DNA of 64,000 nucleotides from the NCBI RefSeq assembly GCF_003363015.1, contig NZ_QRAP01000003.1:366476-430475 (forward strand). The letters are read 5' to 3'. Below the pieces are notes generated by a model. That model was given only the letters and a program-made list of their open reading frames with translations, was not told the origin of the DNA and did not search any database. A program made the position numbers and the translations under genes. The DNA comes from Enterobacillus tribolii (lineage in GTDB: Bacteria > Pseudomonadota > Gammaproteobacteria > Enterobacterales > Enterobacteriaceae). Shown in pieces: positions 11,874 to 21,428 of this stretch; position 1 is the first letter of the stretch; the number at the start of each line of letters is the position of its first letter.

Positions 11874-11892
11874 AAGGTCTGCAACAACGACG

Positions 11893-12993
11893 CTAGAGAC
11901 GCATCGGCATAACGACGTAGGCCGCGCTCTGGCTGGCGGCGTCTTCGATCTGCACGCTGGAGACGGAGTCCGTCAGCAGCACGCGCACCGTTTCGCATTT
12001 CAGCGCATTCAGCACGTCCAGCATGTAGCTGACGTTGAAGCCGATTTCCAGCTCGGAGCCGCCGTAGCTGACGTCCAGAATCTCTTCCGCCTCTTCCTGC
12101 TCCGGGTTGTTGGCCGTAATTTTGAGCTGATTGTGGCTGACGAACAGACGCACGCCGCGGAATTTCTCATTGGAGAGAATCGCCGCGCGGGCAAAAGCCT
12201 GCTTTAGTTCATCGCAACCGGCTTCCAGCGTTTTGTCGGGGTTCTTCGGCAATACGCGGCGATAGTCAGGGAAACGGCCGTCAACCAGCTTGGAAGTAAA
12301 GATAAAATCGCCTACATGGGCGCGGATATTGTTGCCGCCGATTTGCAGACGCAGCGGCGTGTCGCCGCCATCCAGCAACCGCACCAGCTCAATCACGCCC
12401 TTACGCGGCACGATAACCGAGTGGTTCGGCAGATTCTGCCCGACCGGCATGGCGCAGACCGCCAGGCGGTGGCCGTCGGTCGATACGGTACGCAGTTCTT
12501 CCCCTTCGGTTTCGAACAGCATGCCGTTGAGGTAGTAACGCACATCCTGATGGGCCATAGAGAATTGTGTGGCCTCAATCAGCTTTTTCAAGGTCGCCTG
12601 CGGCAAAGTGAACTCAACTTCGCTCTGCCAGTCGTCCAGATTGGGGAAATCAGCTGCTGGCAGCGTGGAAAGCGAGAAACGGCTGCGGCCGGAGCGCACC
12701 AGAATGCGATCGCCTTCCAGCGTTACCGCAATTTCCGCTCCGTCGGGCAGGCCACGGCAGATATCAAGGAATTTCCGCGCCGGAACCGTCGTCGCCCCGG
12801 ACTCGTGCGGCTGGGACAGCGGCACGCGGGCAACCATTTCCATTTCCAGATCGGTACCGGTCAGCAGCAGGGAACCCTCTTCCACCTGCAACAGCAGGTT
12901 ACCCAGGATCGGCAGCGTCGGACGACCGCCCAACGGGCCGCTCACCTGTTGCAGCGGCTTTAATAAGTGTTCTCGTTCGATGATAAATTTCAT
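11893..12993 (-). CDS. dnaN: DNA polymerase III sliding clamp (beta subunit)
   Basis: Forms the ring-shaped dimer that tethers DNA polymerase III to DNA. The 366 residues are the exact enterobacterial length, with three repeats of the clamp fold. The N-terminus [25 protein letters not shown] and the C-terminal tail YVVMPMRL, which contributes to the hydrophobic partner pocket, are both canonical. It follows dnaA by only 4 bases, so both are made from the dnaA promoters as well as from promoters inside dnaA. Confidence 0.99.
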   Translation of the reverse strand: MKFIIEREHLLKPLQQVSGPLGGRPTLPILGNLLLQVEEGSLLLTGTDLEMEMVARVPLSQPHESGATTVPARKFLDICRGLPDGAEIAVTLEGDRILVRSGRSRFSLSTLPAADFPNLDDWQSEVEFTLPQATLKKLIEATQFSMAHQDVRYYLNGMLFETEGEELRTVSTDGHRLAVCAMPVGQNLPNHSVIVPRKGVIELVRLLDGGDTPLRLQIGGNNIRAHVGDFIFTSKLVDGRFPDYRRVLPKNPDKTLEAGCDELKQAFARAAILSNEKFRGVRLFVSHNQLKITANNPEQEEAEEILDVSYGGSELEIGFNVSYMLDVLNALKCETVRVLLTDSVSSVQIEDAASQSAAYVVMPMRL

Positions 12994-12997
12994 AGCG

Positions 12998-14392
12998 CTA
13001 CGATGATAATGTCCTGATTAAATTGGAAAAATCTTCTTTGATATCGTGACTTTCCTCACGAAGCTGCTCTATTTTACGGCAGGCATGCAGCACCGTGGTA
13101 TGGTCGCGACCACCGAAGGCATCACCGATTTCCGGCAGGCTGTGGTTCGTCAGTTCCTTCGCCAACGCCATCGCCATCTGGCGCGGACGGGCTACGGAAC
13201 GGGAGCGGCGTTTGGACAACAAATCCGCCACTTTGATTTTATAGTATTCGGCCACCGTCTTCTGAATATTGTCGATAGTAACCAGTTTTTCCTGCAACGC
13301 GAGCAGGTCACGCAGCGCTTCACGCACGAAGTCGATGGTAATCGCCCGTCCGGTAAAGTTGGCGTTGGCGATCACGCGGTTCAATGCGCCTTCCAGCTCA
13401 CGCACGTTGGAACGCAGGCGCTTGGCGATGAAAAACGCGACTTCGCCCGGCAGACGGATGTCATTTTCATCCGCCTTTTTCATCAGGATCGCCACGCGGG
13501 TTTCCAGCTCCGGCGGCTCAATAGCCACGGTCAGCCCCCAGCCGAAGCGGGATTTCAGACGATCCTCAACCCCGTTGATCTCTTTGGGGTAACGATCCGA
13601 CGTCAGAATGATCTGTTGGTTTCCTTCCAGAAGCGCATTAAACGTATGGAAAAATTCTTCCTGCGATCGCTCTTTGTTGGCAAAGAACTGAATGTCATCG
13701 ATCAACAGGGCATCCACGGAGCGATAGTAACGTTTAAACTCTTCAATCGCGTTGTTTTGCAGCGCTTTAACCATGTCCTGCACGAAACGCTCAGAGTGCA
13801 TGTACACCACTTTGGCGTTGGCCTTGCGCGCCATAATGCCGTTCCCCACCGCGTGCAGCAGGTGGGTTTTACCCAGGCCGGTGCCACCGTAAAGAAACAG
13901 CGGGTTATAGGCGCCGCCGGGGTTATCCGCCACCTGGCGCGCCGCGGCGCGGGCCAGCTGGTTTGACTTACCTTCGACGAAGTTATCGAAGGTGTGTTTC
14001 GGGTTCACGTTGGAACGGTAGGAAAGCTCGGGCTGCGCCGGCGAGCTTTCCCAACTGGGACGAACCGACGAAGCGACGGGCCGTCCGACGCTTTCCGCCG
14101 GCGCGCCGGCGCTCATCGCCGGGCTGGCGGCAGGCGCCACGGAGGCCGGTTTACTGCCGACCTCGAAACGCAGCAAAGGGGCGTCAGTGCCGCAAAAATC
14201 GTTCAACAATCCATTGATGTTATTCAGGTACTTGTCGCGTACCCAGTCCAGCACGAAACGATTGGGGGCATAGAGCGCCAGGGTGTTGTCACTCAGTTCC
14301 GCCTGCAGGGGGCGGATCCACATACTGAATTCTGTGGCAGGTAATTCATCCTGCAATCGGGCAAGACATTGCTGCCAGAGCGAAAGTGACAC
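12998..14392 (-). CDS. dnaA: Chromosomal replication initiator DnaA
   Basis: AAA+ ATPase that binds DnaA boxes and opens oriC. The frame remains open to 14572, but the conserved protein begins at the GTG at 14392 (read as M, then [13 protein letters not shown]), preceded by GGAGTCC. GTG is also the E. coli start. This gives 464 residues against 467. Domain I covers about 1-86. Domain II is a variable linker rich in Ala, Pro and Ser. Domain III has Walker [10 protein letters not shown] and Walker [10 protein letters not shown], and domain IV has the DNA-binding signature [15 protein letters not shown] near the C-terminus. Transcription is likely autoregulated through the DnaA box at 14642-14650. 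Confidence 0.98.
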   Translation of the reverse strand: MSLSLWQQCLARLQDELPATEFSMWIRPLQAELSDNTLALYAPNRFVLDWVRDKYLNNINGLLNDFCGTDAPLLRFEVGSKPASVAPAASPAMSAGAPAESVGRPVASSVRPSWESSPAQPELSYRSNVNPKHTFDNFVEGKSNQLARAAARQVADNPGGAYNPLFLYGGTGLGKTHLLHAVGNGIMARKANAKVVYMHSERFVQDMVKALQNNAIEEFKRYYRSVDALLIDDIQFFANKERSQEEFFHTFNALLEGNQQIILTSDRYPKEINGVEDRLKSRFGWGLTVAIEPPELETRVAILMKKADENDIRLPGEVAFFIAKRLRSNVRELEGALNRVIANANFTGRAITIDFVREALRDLLALQEKLVTIDNIQKTVAEYYKIKVADLLSKRRSRSVARPRQMAMALAKELTNHSLPEIGDAFGGRDHTTVLHACRKIEQLREESHDIKEDFSNLIRTLSS

Positions 14393-14973
14393 GGCGGACT
14401 CCACTTGAACAAAATCAACAAAGAAATGAGCAAGATTACTGCTTGAATGTTTAAATACGCACGGACGATCGGGATCGTCTGTAAAGCATGAACAGGTTAC
14501 CCACATTCCCGCCACACCATGCGCACCGCTTTTCCACGGTGTATCTCCCAACGATCCCGGGGACGGGATCATATCCGGGATGGCGGATCATAGCGCAAAC
14601 CGCACAGAAGATCCTCCCTAACCTCACAGATTAGATCCTTTTTATCCACAGGCTTATCCGGACAAGATATTTTAGCCGGATCTCCCGCCTGACGCCTCCC
14701 CGCGCATCGCAGAATGCGCTTTTTCAGATTACCTGCACCGCCTGGATCCTGATTTTTTCCCCAATAATGGTCAGGATCTTCGCGAGATCCTTGCGCTTTG
14801 AGAGGGAGTCCGTATAATTTCCCACCCACGCGCTGTCCTCCGTGATTTGCGGGTGCCTCCTTTAATAAAGAAATGCGTTATTGAAGGCATCTCCCGCGGC
14901 GATTCGTCGACCGGGATGTGGTATCAACGGATTCATGCAGGTGGAATCTGGGTGGATGGCTTTGCGATGTCAA
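14393..14973. promoter_or_regulatory. dnaA regulatory region with consensus DnaA box
   Basis: Non-coding stretch between divergent dnaA and rpmH. It holds a perfect DnaA box TTATCCACA at 14642-14650, a weaker TTATCCGGA at 14654-14662, and many GATC Dam sites (for example around 14632, 14678, 14744, 14774 and 14786). This is how the E. coli dnaA control region is built: autorepression by DnaA and SeqA/Dam timing. I cannot fix the -35/-10 hexamers of the dnaA promoters. The open frames here, including the dnaA upstream extension, are not genes. Confidence 0.75.
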
Positions 14974-15002
14974 TTGACTCCGGACTGTACAATTATTACA
15001 AT
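14974..15002 (+). promoter_or_regulatory. rpmH operon promoter
   Basis: -35 TTGACT (14974-14979), 17-base spacer, -10 TACAAT (14997-15002), about 125 bases before rpmH. This is the best sigma-70 promoter in the interval and should drive rpmH-rnpA and beyond. Confidence 0.8.
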
Positions 15003-15116
15003 CCCGCCTCTTTGATCTCTCTGCGATTAAGGCGCCGGCGATTGTGACTCTGAGAAGTTGTGGCGTTGCCGAGCAGCCAAACGCGTTTGACTTGCCAGTT
15101 ATTATTTAAAGCTTAG

Positions 15117-15269
<153 letters not shown>

Positions 15270-15300
15270 TTCCGCTGACCCCGCAGTTGTTATTGACGTG

Positions 15301-15660
15301 GTGGTTAAGCTGAGTTTTCCCAGGGAGTTACGTTTGTTAACTCCCAGTCACTTCAATTTCGTCTTCCAGCAGCCGCAACGAGCCGGTACTCCTCAAATTA
15401 CCATTCTCGGCCGTATGAATACGTTGGGGCATCCCCGTATCGGTCTTACCGTCGCAAAAAAATATGTCAAACGCGCGCATGAACGTAACCGGATTAAACG
15501 CCTAACCCGCGAAAGCTTTCGCTTACATCAGCACACGCTGCCTGCCATGGATTTTGTGATCATCGCCAAGAAAGGGGTCCAGGAGCTTGATAACCGGACG
15601 CTGACAGAGATTTTGGATAAATTATGGCGTCGCCATTGTCGCCAGGCTCACGTATCCTGA
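15301..15660 (+). CDS. rnpA: Ribonuclease P protein component
   Basis: Basic protein cofactor of RNase P, which matures the 5' ends of tRNAs. The GTG at 15301 (read M, then [12 protein letters not shown]) gives 119 residues, the E. coli length; the longer frame from 15259 overlaps rpmH and lacks family support. The RNR signature is visible in [16 protein letters not shown], with the preceding [12 protein letters not shown] and the C-terminal KLWRRHCR. The ribosome site is poor, as is common for rnpA. It overlaps yidD by 37 bases. Confidence 0.97.
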   Translation: MVKLSFPRELRLLTPSHFNFVFQQPQRAGTPQITILGRMNTLGHPRIGLTVAKKYVKRAHERNRIKRLTRESFRLHQHTLPAMDFVIIAKKGVQELDNRTLTEILDKLWRRHCRQAHVS

Positions 15661-15869
15661 TCGCGCTGATACGCGCGTATCAGGTGTTCATCAGTCCGCT
15701 ACTGGGACCTCATTGCCGCTTCACGCCCACGTGCTCACAGTACGGAATTGAGGCATTGCGCAGGTTTGGAGTGGTAAAAGGCAGTTGGTTGACGGTGAAA
15801 CGCGTATTAAAATGCCACCCTTTAAACCCGGGTGGTGAAGACCCCGTGCCGCCAAAAAATCGACGATAA
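15624..15869 (+). CDS. yidD: Membrane protein insertion efficiency factor YidD
   Basis: An 81-residue amphipathic, membrane-associated protein that assists YidC-dependent insertion of inner-membrane proteins. It carries the family's cysteine-containing core [22 protein letters not shown] and the tail [18 protein letters not shown]. The start overlaps the end of rnpA in another frame, as in E. coli. It precedes yidC by 14 bases, which supports the shared function. Confidence 0.96.
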   Translation: MASPLSPGSRILIALIRAYQVFISPLLGPHCRFTPTCSQYGIEALRRFGVVKGSWLTVKRVLKCHPLNPGGEDPVPPKNRR

Positions 15870-15883
15870 CAGAGAACATTAAG

Positions 15884-17515
15884 ATGGATTCGCAACGCAA
15901 TATTCTCCTCATAGCTCTGCTGTTCGTGTCTTTCATGATCTGGCAGGCCTGGATGACGGACAACAATCCGCAGCCGGTCGCCCAGACAACCAGTGAACAG
16001 ACCATCAACAGCACCGTCAGCCAGGGTACCGGCGACAGTGATCAGGGGAAACTGATCACGGTTAAGACAGATGTGCTGTCTTTAACCATCAATACCCAGG
16101 GGGGTGATATTGAACAGGCCAACCTGTTGGCTTATCCGGCTGAGCTGGGTTCAGACAAACCGTTCCAACTGCTGGAAAGCACGCCGGAATTTGTTTATCA
16201 GGCACAGAGCGGCCTGACCGGCAAAAGCGGCCCGGATAATCCGTCCAACGGCGCGCGCCCGGTTTACACCACTGACCAGGCCAGTTACCAGTTGGCCGAC
16301 GGCCAGGATGAGTTGCGCATCCCTCTGACCTATACCGACAAAAATGGCGCGGTATATACCAAAACGTTCATCCTGAAGCGTAAAGATTACGCTATCAAGG
16401 TGGACTATCAGGTGAAAAACAACGGTGCGGAACCGCTGGAGCTGACGCTGTTCGGTCAGCTAAAACAGTCGGTCAACCTGCCGAAACACCGTGATACCGG
16501 CAGCAGCAACTTTGCCCTGCATACGTACCGCGGCGGCGCCTATTCTTCCAGCGAAGATAAATACCAGAAGTACAGCTTCAGCGATATCGAAGAGAAAGCC
16601 CTGCAGGTAGAAACCAAAGGCGGCTGGGTTGCGATGCTGCAACAATACTTCGCTACCGCGTGGATTCCGCAGGCTGACGCCACCAATACATTTTACACCA
16701 CGGACCTGGGCAAAGGCTTAGCGGCCGTCGGCTTCAAATCGCCGTCCGTTACCGTTGCGCCGGGAACGGAACAGAACCTGAACGCCACGCTGTGGGTCGG
16801 CCCTGAGCTGCAAAGCGAAATGGCCGCCGTTGCTCCGCACCTGGACCTGACCGTTGACTACGGCTGGCTGTGGTTCATTTCCCAGCCGCTGTTCAAACTG
16901 CTGAAGTTCATCCACAGCTTTATCGGCAACTGGGGCTTCTCCATCATCATCATCACCTTCATCGTGCGCGGCATCATGTACCCGCTGACCAAAGCGCAGT
17001 ACACCTCGATGGCCAAGATGCGTATGCTGCAACCCAAACTGCAGGCGATGCGTGAGCGTATCGGTGATGACAAGCAGCGCATGAGTCAGGAAATGATGGC
17101 GCTGTACAAAGCGGAGAAGGTAAACCCGCTGGGCGGCTGCTTCCCGCTGCTGATTCAGATGCCCATCTTCCTGGCGTTGTATTACATGCTGATGGGTTCC
17201 GTTGAGCTGCGTCATGCGCCGTTCGCCCTGTGGATCCATGATTTGTCCGCTCAGGACCCGTATTACATCCTGCCGTTGCTGATGGGCGTTACGATGTTCA
17301 TCATCCAGAAGATGTCGCCGACCGCGGTCACCGATCCGATGCAGCAGAAGATCATGACCTTTATGCCGGTTATCTTTACGGTGTTCTTCCTGTGGTTCCC
17401 GTCTGGCCTGGTACTGTATTATATCGTCAGTAACCTTGTGACCATTATCCAGCAGCAGCTGATCTACCGCGGCCTGGAAAAACGTGGTCTGCACAGCCGC
17501 GAGAAGAAGAAGTAA
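15884..17515 (+). CDS. yidC: Membrane protein insertase YidC
   Basis: Inner-membrane insertase and Sec-associated chaperone. The 543 residues (E. coli 548) start with [23 protein letters not shown], the N-terminal membrane helix. A large periplasmic beta-sandwich domain follows, to about residue 330, then the conserved five-helix Oxa1 core from [14 protein letters not shown] on. The hydrophilic-groove arginine is in the [17 protein letters not shown] region. The C-terminus is [16 protein letters not shown] terminator follows, so rpmH to yidC form one unit. Confidence 0.98.
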   Translation: MDSQRNILLIALLFVSFMIWQAWMTDNNPQPVAQTTSEQTINSTVSQGTGDSDQGKLITVKTDVLSLTINTQGGDIEQANLLAYPAELGSDKPFQLLESTPEFVYQAQSGLTGKSGPDNPSNGARPVYTTDQASYQLADGQDELRIPLTYTDKNGAVYTKTFILKRKDYAIKVDYQVKNNGAEPLELTLFGQLKQSVNLPKHRDTGSSNFALHTYRGGAYSSSEDKYQKYSFSDIEEKALQVETKGGWVAMLQQYFATAWIPQADATNTFYTTDLGKGLAAVGFKSPSVTVAPGTEQNLNATLWVGPELQSEMAAVAPHLDLTVDYGWLWFISQPLFKLLKFIHSFIGNWGFSIIIITFIVRGIMYPLTKAQYTSMAKMRMLQPKLQAMRERIGDDKQRMSQEMMALYKAEKVNPLGGCFPLLIQMPIFLALYYMLMGSVELRHAPFALWIHDLSAQDPYYILPLLMGVTMFIIQKMSPTAVTDPMQQKIMTFMPVIFTVFFLWFPSGLVLYYIVSNLVTIIQQQLIYRGLEKRGLHSREKKK

Positions 17516-17535
17516 CCAGGAATTATGATGTAATC

Positions 17536-17563
17536 AGGGCGGTCAACTGACCGCCCTTTTTTA
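17536..17563 (+). terminator. Terminator after yidC
   Basis: GGGCGGTCA (17537-17545) and TGACCGCCC (17548-17556) pair and are followed by six or more Ts: a strong intrinsic terminator separating yidC from mnmE. Confidence 0.88.
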
Positions 17564-17603
17564 TCGCAATCTTTCATGCCCTGCATCACCGGAGGAGACA
17601 ACC

Positions 17604-18968
17604 ATGAGCCATTCAGACACCATCGTCGCCCAGGCAACCCCGCCGGGACGCGGCGGCGTCGGCATTTTGCGCGTGTCCGGACCTCAGGCCGCCAGCGTGG
17701 CGCAGGCCGTGCTGGGCAAACTGCCCAAAGCCCGTTATGCCGATTACCTGCCTTTTCGTGACGCCGATGGCAGCACGCTGGATCAGGGCATTGCGCTCTA
17801 CTTCCCCGGCCCCAATTCATTCACCGGCGAAGACGTGCTGGAATTGCAGGGGCACGGCGGGCCGGTCATTCTCGACCTGCTGCTCAGGCGCATTCTGCAG
17901 CTTCCGGGCCTGCGTATCGCCCGCCCCGGTGAATTCTCCGAACGCGCATTTCTGAACGATAAGCTGGACCTGGCACAGGCCGAGGCTATCGCCGACCTGA
18001 TCGACGCCAGCTCTGAACAGGCCGCCCGTTCTGCGGTAAATTCATTGCAGGGCGCATTTTCCTCCCGGGTTCACCGCCTGGTGGAAGCACTGACCCATCT
18101 GCGCATCTACGTGGAGGCCGCTATCGACTTCCCGGATGAGGAGATTGATTTTCTGTCCGACGGTAAAATTGAAGCTCAGCTCAATGAGGTTATGGACGAT
18201 CTGCAGAGCGTACGTGCGGAAGCCCGTCAGGGCAGCCTGCTGCGCGAAGGGATGAAGGTGGTTATCGCCGGCCGGCCAAATGCCGGGAAATCCAGCCTGC
18301 TTAACGCATTGGCCGGGCGCGAGGCGGCCATCGTCACCGATATCGCCGGCACCACGCGCGACGTTTTGCGCGAGCATATCCATATTGACGGTATGCCGCT
18401 GCATATTATCGACACCGCCGGGCTGCGCGAAGCCGGTGACGAAGTAGAGCGTATCGGCATCGAACGTGCCTGGAATGAGATCGAACAGGCCGATCGCGTT
18501 CTGTTCATGGTCGATGGCACCACCACTGACGCAACGGAGCCGTCCAGGATTTGGCCGGAGTTTATGGCCCGCCTGCCCAAAAATCTGCCGGTCACGGTGA
18601 TCCGCAATAAAGCGGACATGACCGGGGAGCCTATCGGCATCGAAAATGTAAGTAATTACTCACTAATTAGACTGTCCGCCCGCAACGGTGCCGGCGTAGA
18701 AACACTGCGCGAACACCTGAAGCAAAGCATGGGGTTTGATCTCAACATGGAAGGCGGTTTCCTGGCACGCCGCCGCCATCTGCAAGCCCTGGAAACAGCG
18801 GCTATGCACCTTGAACAAGGCAAAGATCAGCTAGTGAATGCTTACGCTGGGGAATTACTGGCTGAAGAGCTGCGCCTAGCACAGCAGGCCCTGAGCGAAA
18901 TCACCGGGGAGTTTACCTCAGACGACTTACTGGGGCGCATTTTCTCCAGCTTCTGTATTGGAAAATAG
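17604..18968 (+). CDS. mnmE: tRNA modification GTPase MnmE (TrmE)
   Basis: With MnmG (also in this window) it installs the cmnm5 group on the wobble uridine of several tRNAs. The 454 residues equal E. coli. The N-terminal tetrahydrofolate-binding domain includes [16 protein letters not shown] helical domain follows, carrying the inserted GTPase: G1 GRPNAGKSS near 223-231, IAGTTRD, DTAGLRE and NKAD. The C-terminus is FCIGK, with the catalytic cysteine. AGGAGACAACC before the ATG at 17604 is the ribosome site. E. coli has the tna operon downstream; here a TVP38-like gene converges. Confidence 0.98.
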   Translation: MSHSDTIVAQATPPGRGGVGILRVSGPQAASVAQAVLGKLPKARYADYLPFRDADGSTLDQGIALYFPGPNSFTGEDVLELQGHGGPVILDLLLRRILQLPGLRIARPGEFSERAFLNDKLDLAQAEAIADLIDASSEQAARSAVNSLQGAFSSRVHRLVEALTHLRIYVEAAIDFPDEEIDFLSDGKIEAQLNEVMDDLQSVRAEARQGSLLREGMKVVIAGRPNAGKSSLLNALAGREAAIVTDIAGTTRDVLREHIHIDGMPLHIIDTAGLREAGDEVERIGIERAWNEIEQADRVLFMVDGTTTDATEPSRIWPEFMARLPKNLPVTVIRNKADMTGEPIGIENVSNYSLIRLSARNGAGVETLREHLKQSMGFDLNMEGGFLARRRHLQALETAAMHLEQGKDQLVNAYAGELLAEELRLAQQALSEITGEFTSDDLLGRIFSSFCIGK

Positions 18969-18995
18969 TAAGCACACACTTACATTCCAGCAAAA

Positions 18996-19667
18996 TCATC
19001 CTCCGCCGAATTTTCTCTGATAAATCCGGCGGACGCACCAGGTCAGGGCAAATATCCCCATACCGCACGCCAGCAACCGCACTCCCGTATCCCAGGTTAT
19101 CCCCTGTACCGCCAACTGGTGCGCCATATAGCTGTACATCCATGTTCCCGGCAACATGGTAACGGCGGAAATCCAGCAATAGCGCCAGAAAGGAATGGCG
19201 GTAAGCCCATAGACATAATTTTGCAGGTTGTACGGAAACATCGGCACCAGGCGGGTAAAGATAAGAAAATCAACGCCATAAAAAGATATTCCCGTATCTA
19301 TTTTTTGAAAGCGCGGTGAATGTCCGAAGCGGGCCAATAGCCAGTCGCGGCCAAGGTAGCGTGCCAGTAAAAACGAGAGAGAAGAAGCCAGAGTCGCCGC
19401 CAGGAGTGATATCAGGGTCCCCTGCCAAACGCCAAACAGTACGCCGCCGGCAATCACCAGCACGCTGCCCGGAAATAAAAAAAGCGAAGCGGCGACAAAC
19501 AACGCGATGTAACCGATAATGCCTGCCCACCCATGCCGGGTGACCCATAATTGCAGTTGGTCGATGTTGCTGTACATAGTAGCCAGCGGCGTATTATGTA
19601 CGATAAATGCGCCTGCAATTAACAAGACAAAAACAATACCGCGCTTAATCCTTCTTTTGCATACCAC
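18996..19667 (-). CDS. TVP38/TMEM64 (VTT-domain) inner-membrane protein
   Basis: A 223-residue integral membrane protein of the TVP38/DedA superfamily, whose members include putative lipid scramblases and flippases. An N-terminal helix (GIVFVLLIAGAFIV) is followed by the VTT core: a re-entrant segment LFLFPGSVLVIAGGVLFG, the small-residue stretch SLLAATLASSLSFLLARYLGRDW, and the signature FTRLVPMFPYNLQNYVYGLT. It ends in one or two further helices and a basic tail. It converges on mnmE, with 27 bases between the stops, in the place held by tna genes in E. coli. The specific lipid or substrate is unknown. Confidence 0.85.
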   Translation of the reverse strand: MVCKRRIKRGIVFVLLIAGAFIVHNTPLATMYSNIDQLQLWVTRHGWAGIIGYIALFVAASLFLFPGSVLVIAGGVLFGVWQGTLISLLAATLASSLSFLLARYLGRDWLLARFGHSPRFQKIDTGISFYGVDFLIFTRLVPMFPYNLQNYVYGLTAIPFWRYCWISAVTMLPGTWMYSYMAHQLAVQGITWDTGVRLLACGMGIFALTWCVRRIYQRKFGGG

Positions 19668-19859
19668 CTCACAAAGCGGATAAAAATTTTACCGAAATAC
19701 ATTCGCGAATATTATATTTCTGTGGTCTACACAATAAGCCGCCGTAACGGCAGATATCCATTCTATCAATACATCACCCTGAATAAACGCCTGTACTAAC
19801 AAAAGAAGCCGGAGAACAAACCGGGCGAGAATCCTGCCCCGTAAAACCTGGGAGAGTTT

Positions 19860-20600
19860 ATGGAAAGTCATTTGGCCTGGAGCAACATCATCGCCCCTCA
19901 AGCAAACCGGGATCGCCTGCCCGACGATCTGCGTTCGGCGGCGCTTAATCACCCTTTGCCGCGCCGCCGGCGCTACCTGCAAAGCCGCCTGCTGCTGGCG
20001 GAAATGATGTACCAGCTATATGGTTTTGAGCGGTTGCCGCCCATCGCTATCGCATCCAACGGGCGCCCATGTTTTGCCGATCCGGCACTGCCGGACTTTA
20101 ACGTTTCCTACGCCGGTAATGTGGTGGCGATTATGCTGAGTCACACCGGCCGGGTTGGTGTTGATATCGAATTTGTGCGGGTAAATCAAAACAGTAAGTA
20201 TGCACAGCTGCAACTGCAGTTTTTGACGGCCGCCGAGCATCTCTGGCTTCGCGGGCAATATGATCCGTCGGAAGCCATTGCACAGTTATGGACGATACGT
20301 GAGTCAGTGCTAAAAATTTCCGGCCTGGGCAAAAACGGGTTTCATACTCTGCAATTACAGCCGAGCAGTGGAAAAATCCGCTCGTCGGTAACGCCGTCCG
20401 TTCAGTCTATTTGTCACGTTACGGGAGGAATTGCATGGGCCTGCAGCCAGTCCCCGGCGCTTGGGGACATCCATTTTTGGAAAATGCGTGATTCCGGCAC
20501 GCTGGAGAACGTCAAAAAACAGACGGAACGCGAGCTGAAGCATTCAGCTTCTTGTTTGCGTTTTTCTAATTCAATATCCCATTATCAGGAAAACATATAA
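19860..20600 (+). CDS. yieE: 4'-phosphopantetheinyl transferase-superfamily protein YieE
   Basis: A 246-residue protein of the Sfp/AcpT phosphopantetheinyl transferase superfamily, which loads coenzyme A arms onto carrier proteins. Magnesium-binding residues are visible at D102 and E104 in GVDIE (100-104). The second signature W-x-x-R-E-S-x-x-K runs W144 to K152, with E148 the third metal or base residue. The position upstream of yieF(chrR) matches E. coli yieE. There is no carrier protein, polyketide or siderophore cluster in the window, so the substrate is open. A short hairpin (20533-20549) followed by T-rich sequence lies inside the last codons, which may act as an early terminator. Confidence 0.8.
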   Translation: MESHLAWSNIIAPQANRDRLPDDLRSAALNHPLPRRRRYLQSRLLLAEMMYQLYGFERLPPIAIASNGRPCFADPALPDFNVSYAGNVVAIMLSHTGRVGVDIEFVRVNQNSKYAQLQLQFLTAAEHLWLRGQYDPSEAIAQLWTIRESVLKISGLGKNGFHTLQLQPSSGKIRSSVTPSVQSICHVTGGIAWACSQSPALGDIHFWKMRDSGTLENVKKQTERELKHSASCLRFSNSISHYQENI

Positions 20601-20796
20601 AATTAGTTAACAATACCTGCCTTTAATTGCCTGTTTAAATTTAGTCTTTAATTCCATTTATACAAAATAATTGACTGGCTAGTTTTTAGTTTCCACGTTT
20701 ATATAACGTAAAAAACCTATTCAGGTTGCTGTTATTGATTTAAAATATTTAACAACAAATCACCGGCACGTACTTTTACAGAAATGGAGAAATTTC

Positions 20797-21363
20797 ATGT
20801 CTACGACTCCACTGAAAATTGTTACTTTACTTGGTAGTCTGCGCAAAGCCTCATACAATGGTATCGTCGCTGACACATTGCCGGAACTGGCACCAGCGGG
20901 AGTGATCATTGAAGCATTGCCTTCTATCCGTGACATCCCTCTGTATGATGCCGATTTGCAGCAAGAGAGCGGTTTTCCTACACGCATTGAAGAGATTGCG
21001 CAGAAGATCCGCGAAGCAGATGGCGTTATTATTGTTACGCCGGAGTACAACTATTCCGTGCCTGGTGGGTTGAAGAACGCGATTGACTGGATTTCCCGTC
21101 TTCCCGAACAACCCCTGGCAGGGAAACCCGTGGCAATCCAGACATGCTCCATGGGGCCGGTAGGCGGAGCGCGCTGCCAGTATCATCTGCGCCAGATACT
21201 GGTATTCCTGGATGCCTACGTTATGAATAAGCCCGAATTTATGGGCGGAGTGATACAAAGCAAAGTGGATGAACAACGCGGCAAACTGACCGATGTTGCA
21301 ACTATTGAATTCCTTGGCAAACAACTTTCAGTTTTTGCAGACTACATCCGCCGCGTCGGTTAA
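20797..21363 (+). CDS. chrR: NADPH-dependent FMN reductase / quinone and chromate reductase
   Basis: A soluble flavoprotein of 188 residues equivalent to E. coli YieF/ChrR, which reduces quinones and chromate and limits oxidative stress. The flavodoxin-like fold shows the FMN phosphate loop LGSLRKASYNG at 12-22 and the flavin-contact motif PEYNYSVPGG at 82-91. SSMG-like CSMGPVGGARCQYHLRQIL follows. It is preceded by GAAATGGAGAAATTTC as ribosome site and followed by a strong terminator, so it is probably monocistronic or the end of yieE-chrR. Confidence 0.94.
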   Translation: MSTTPLKIVTLLGSLRKASYNGIVADTLPELAPAGVIIEALPSIRDIPLYDADLQQESGFPTRIEEIAQKIREADGVIIVTPEYNYSVPGGLKNAIDWISRLPEQPLAGKPVAIQTCSMGPVGGARCQYHLRQILVFLDAYVMNKPEFMGGVIQSKVDEQRGKLTDVATIEFLGKQLSVFADYIRRVG

Positions 21364-21370
21364 GATCTAA

Positions 21371-21400
21371 CGAACGCCCCGGTTCGGGGCGTTCGTTATT
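21371..21400 (+). terminator. Terminator after chrR
   Basis: Ten-base arms CGAACGCCCC (21371-21380) and GGGGCGTTCG (21386-21395) with TTATT behind; 7 bases after the stop. Confidence 0.85.
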
Positions 21401-21428
21401 GCAAGGGACTGTGTAGTTCGGTTTCATC

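Noticed and set aside
14393..14572. N-terminal extension of DnaA by 60 residues
   Set aside because: The sequence before the GTG at 14392 covers the dnaA leader, has no similarity to DnaA, and the E. coli start is the same GTG.
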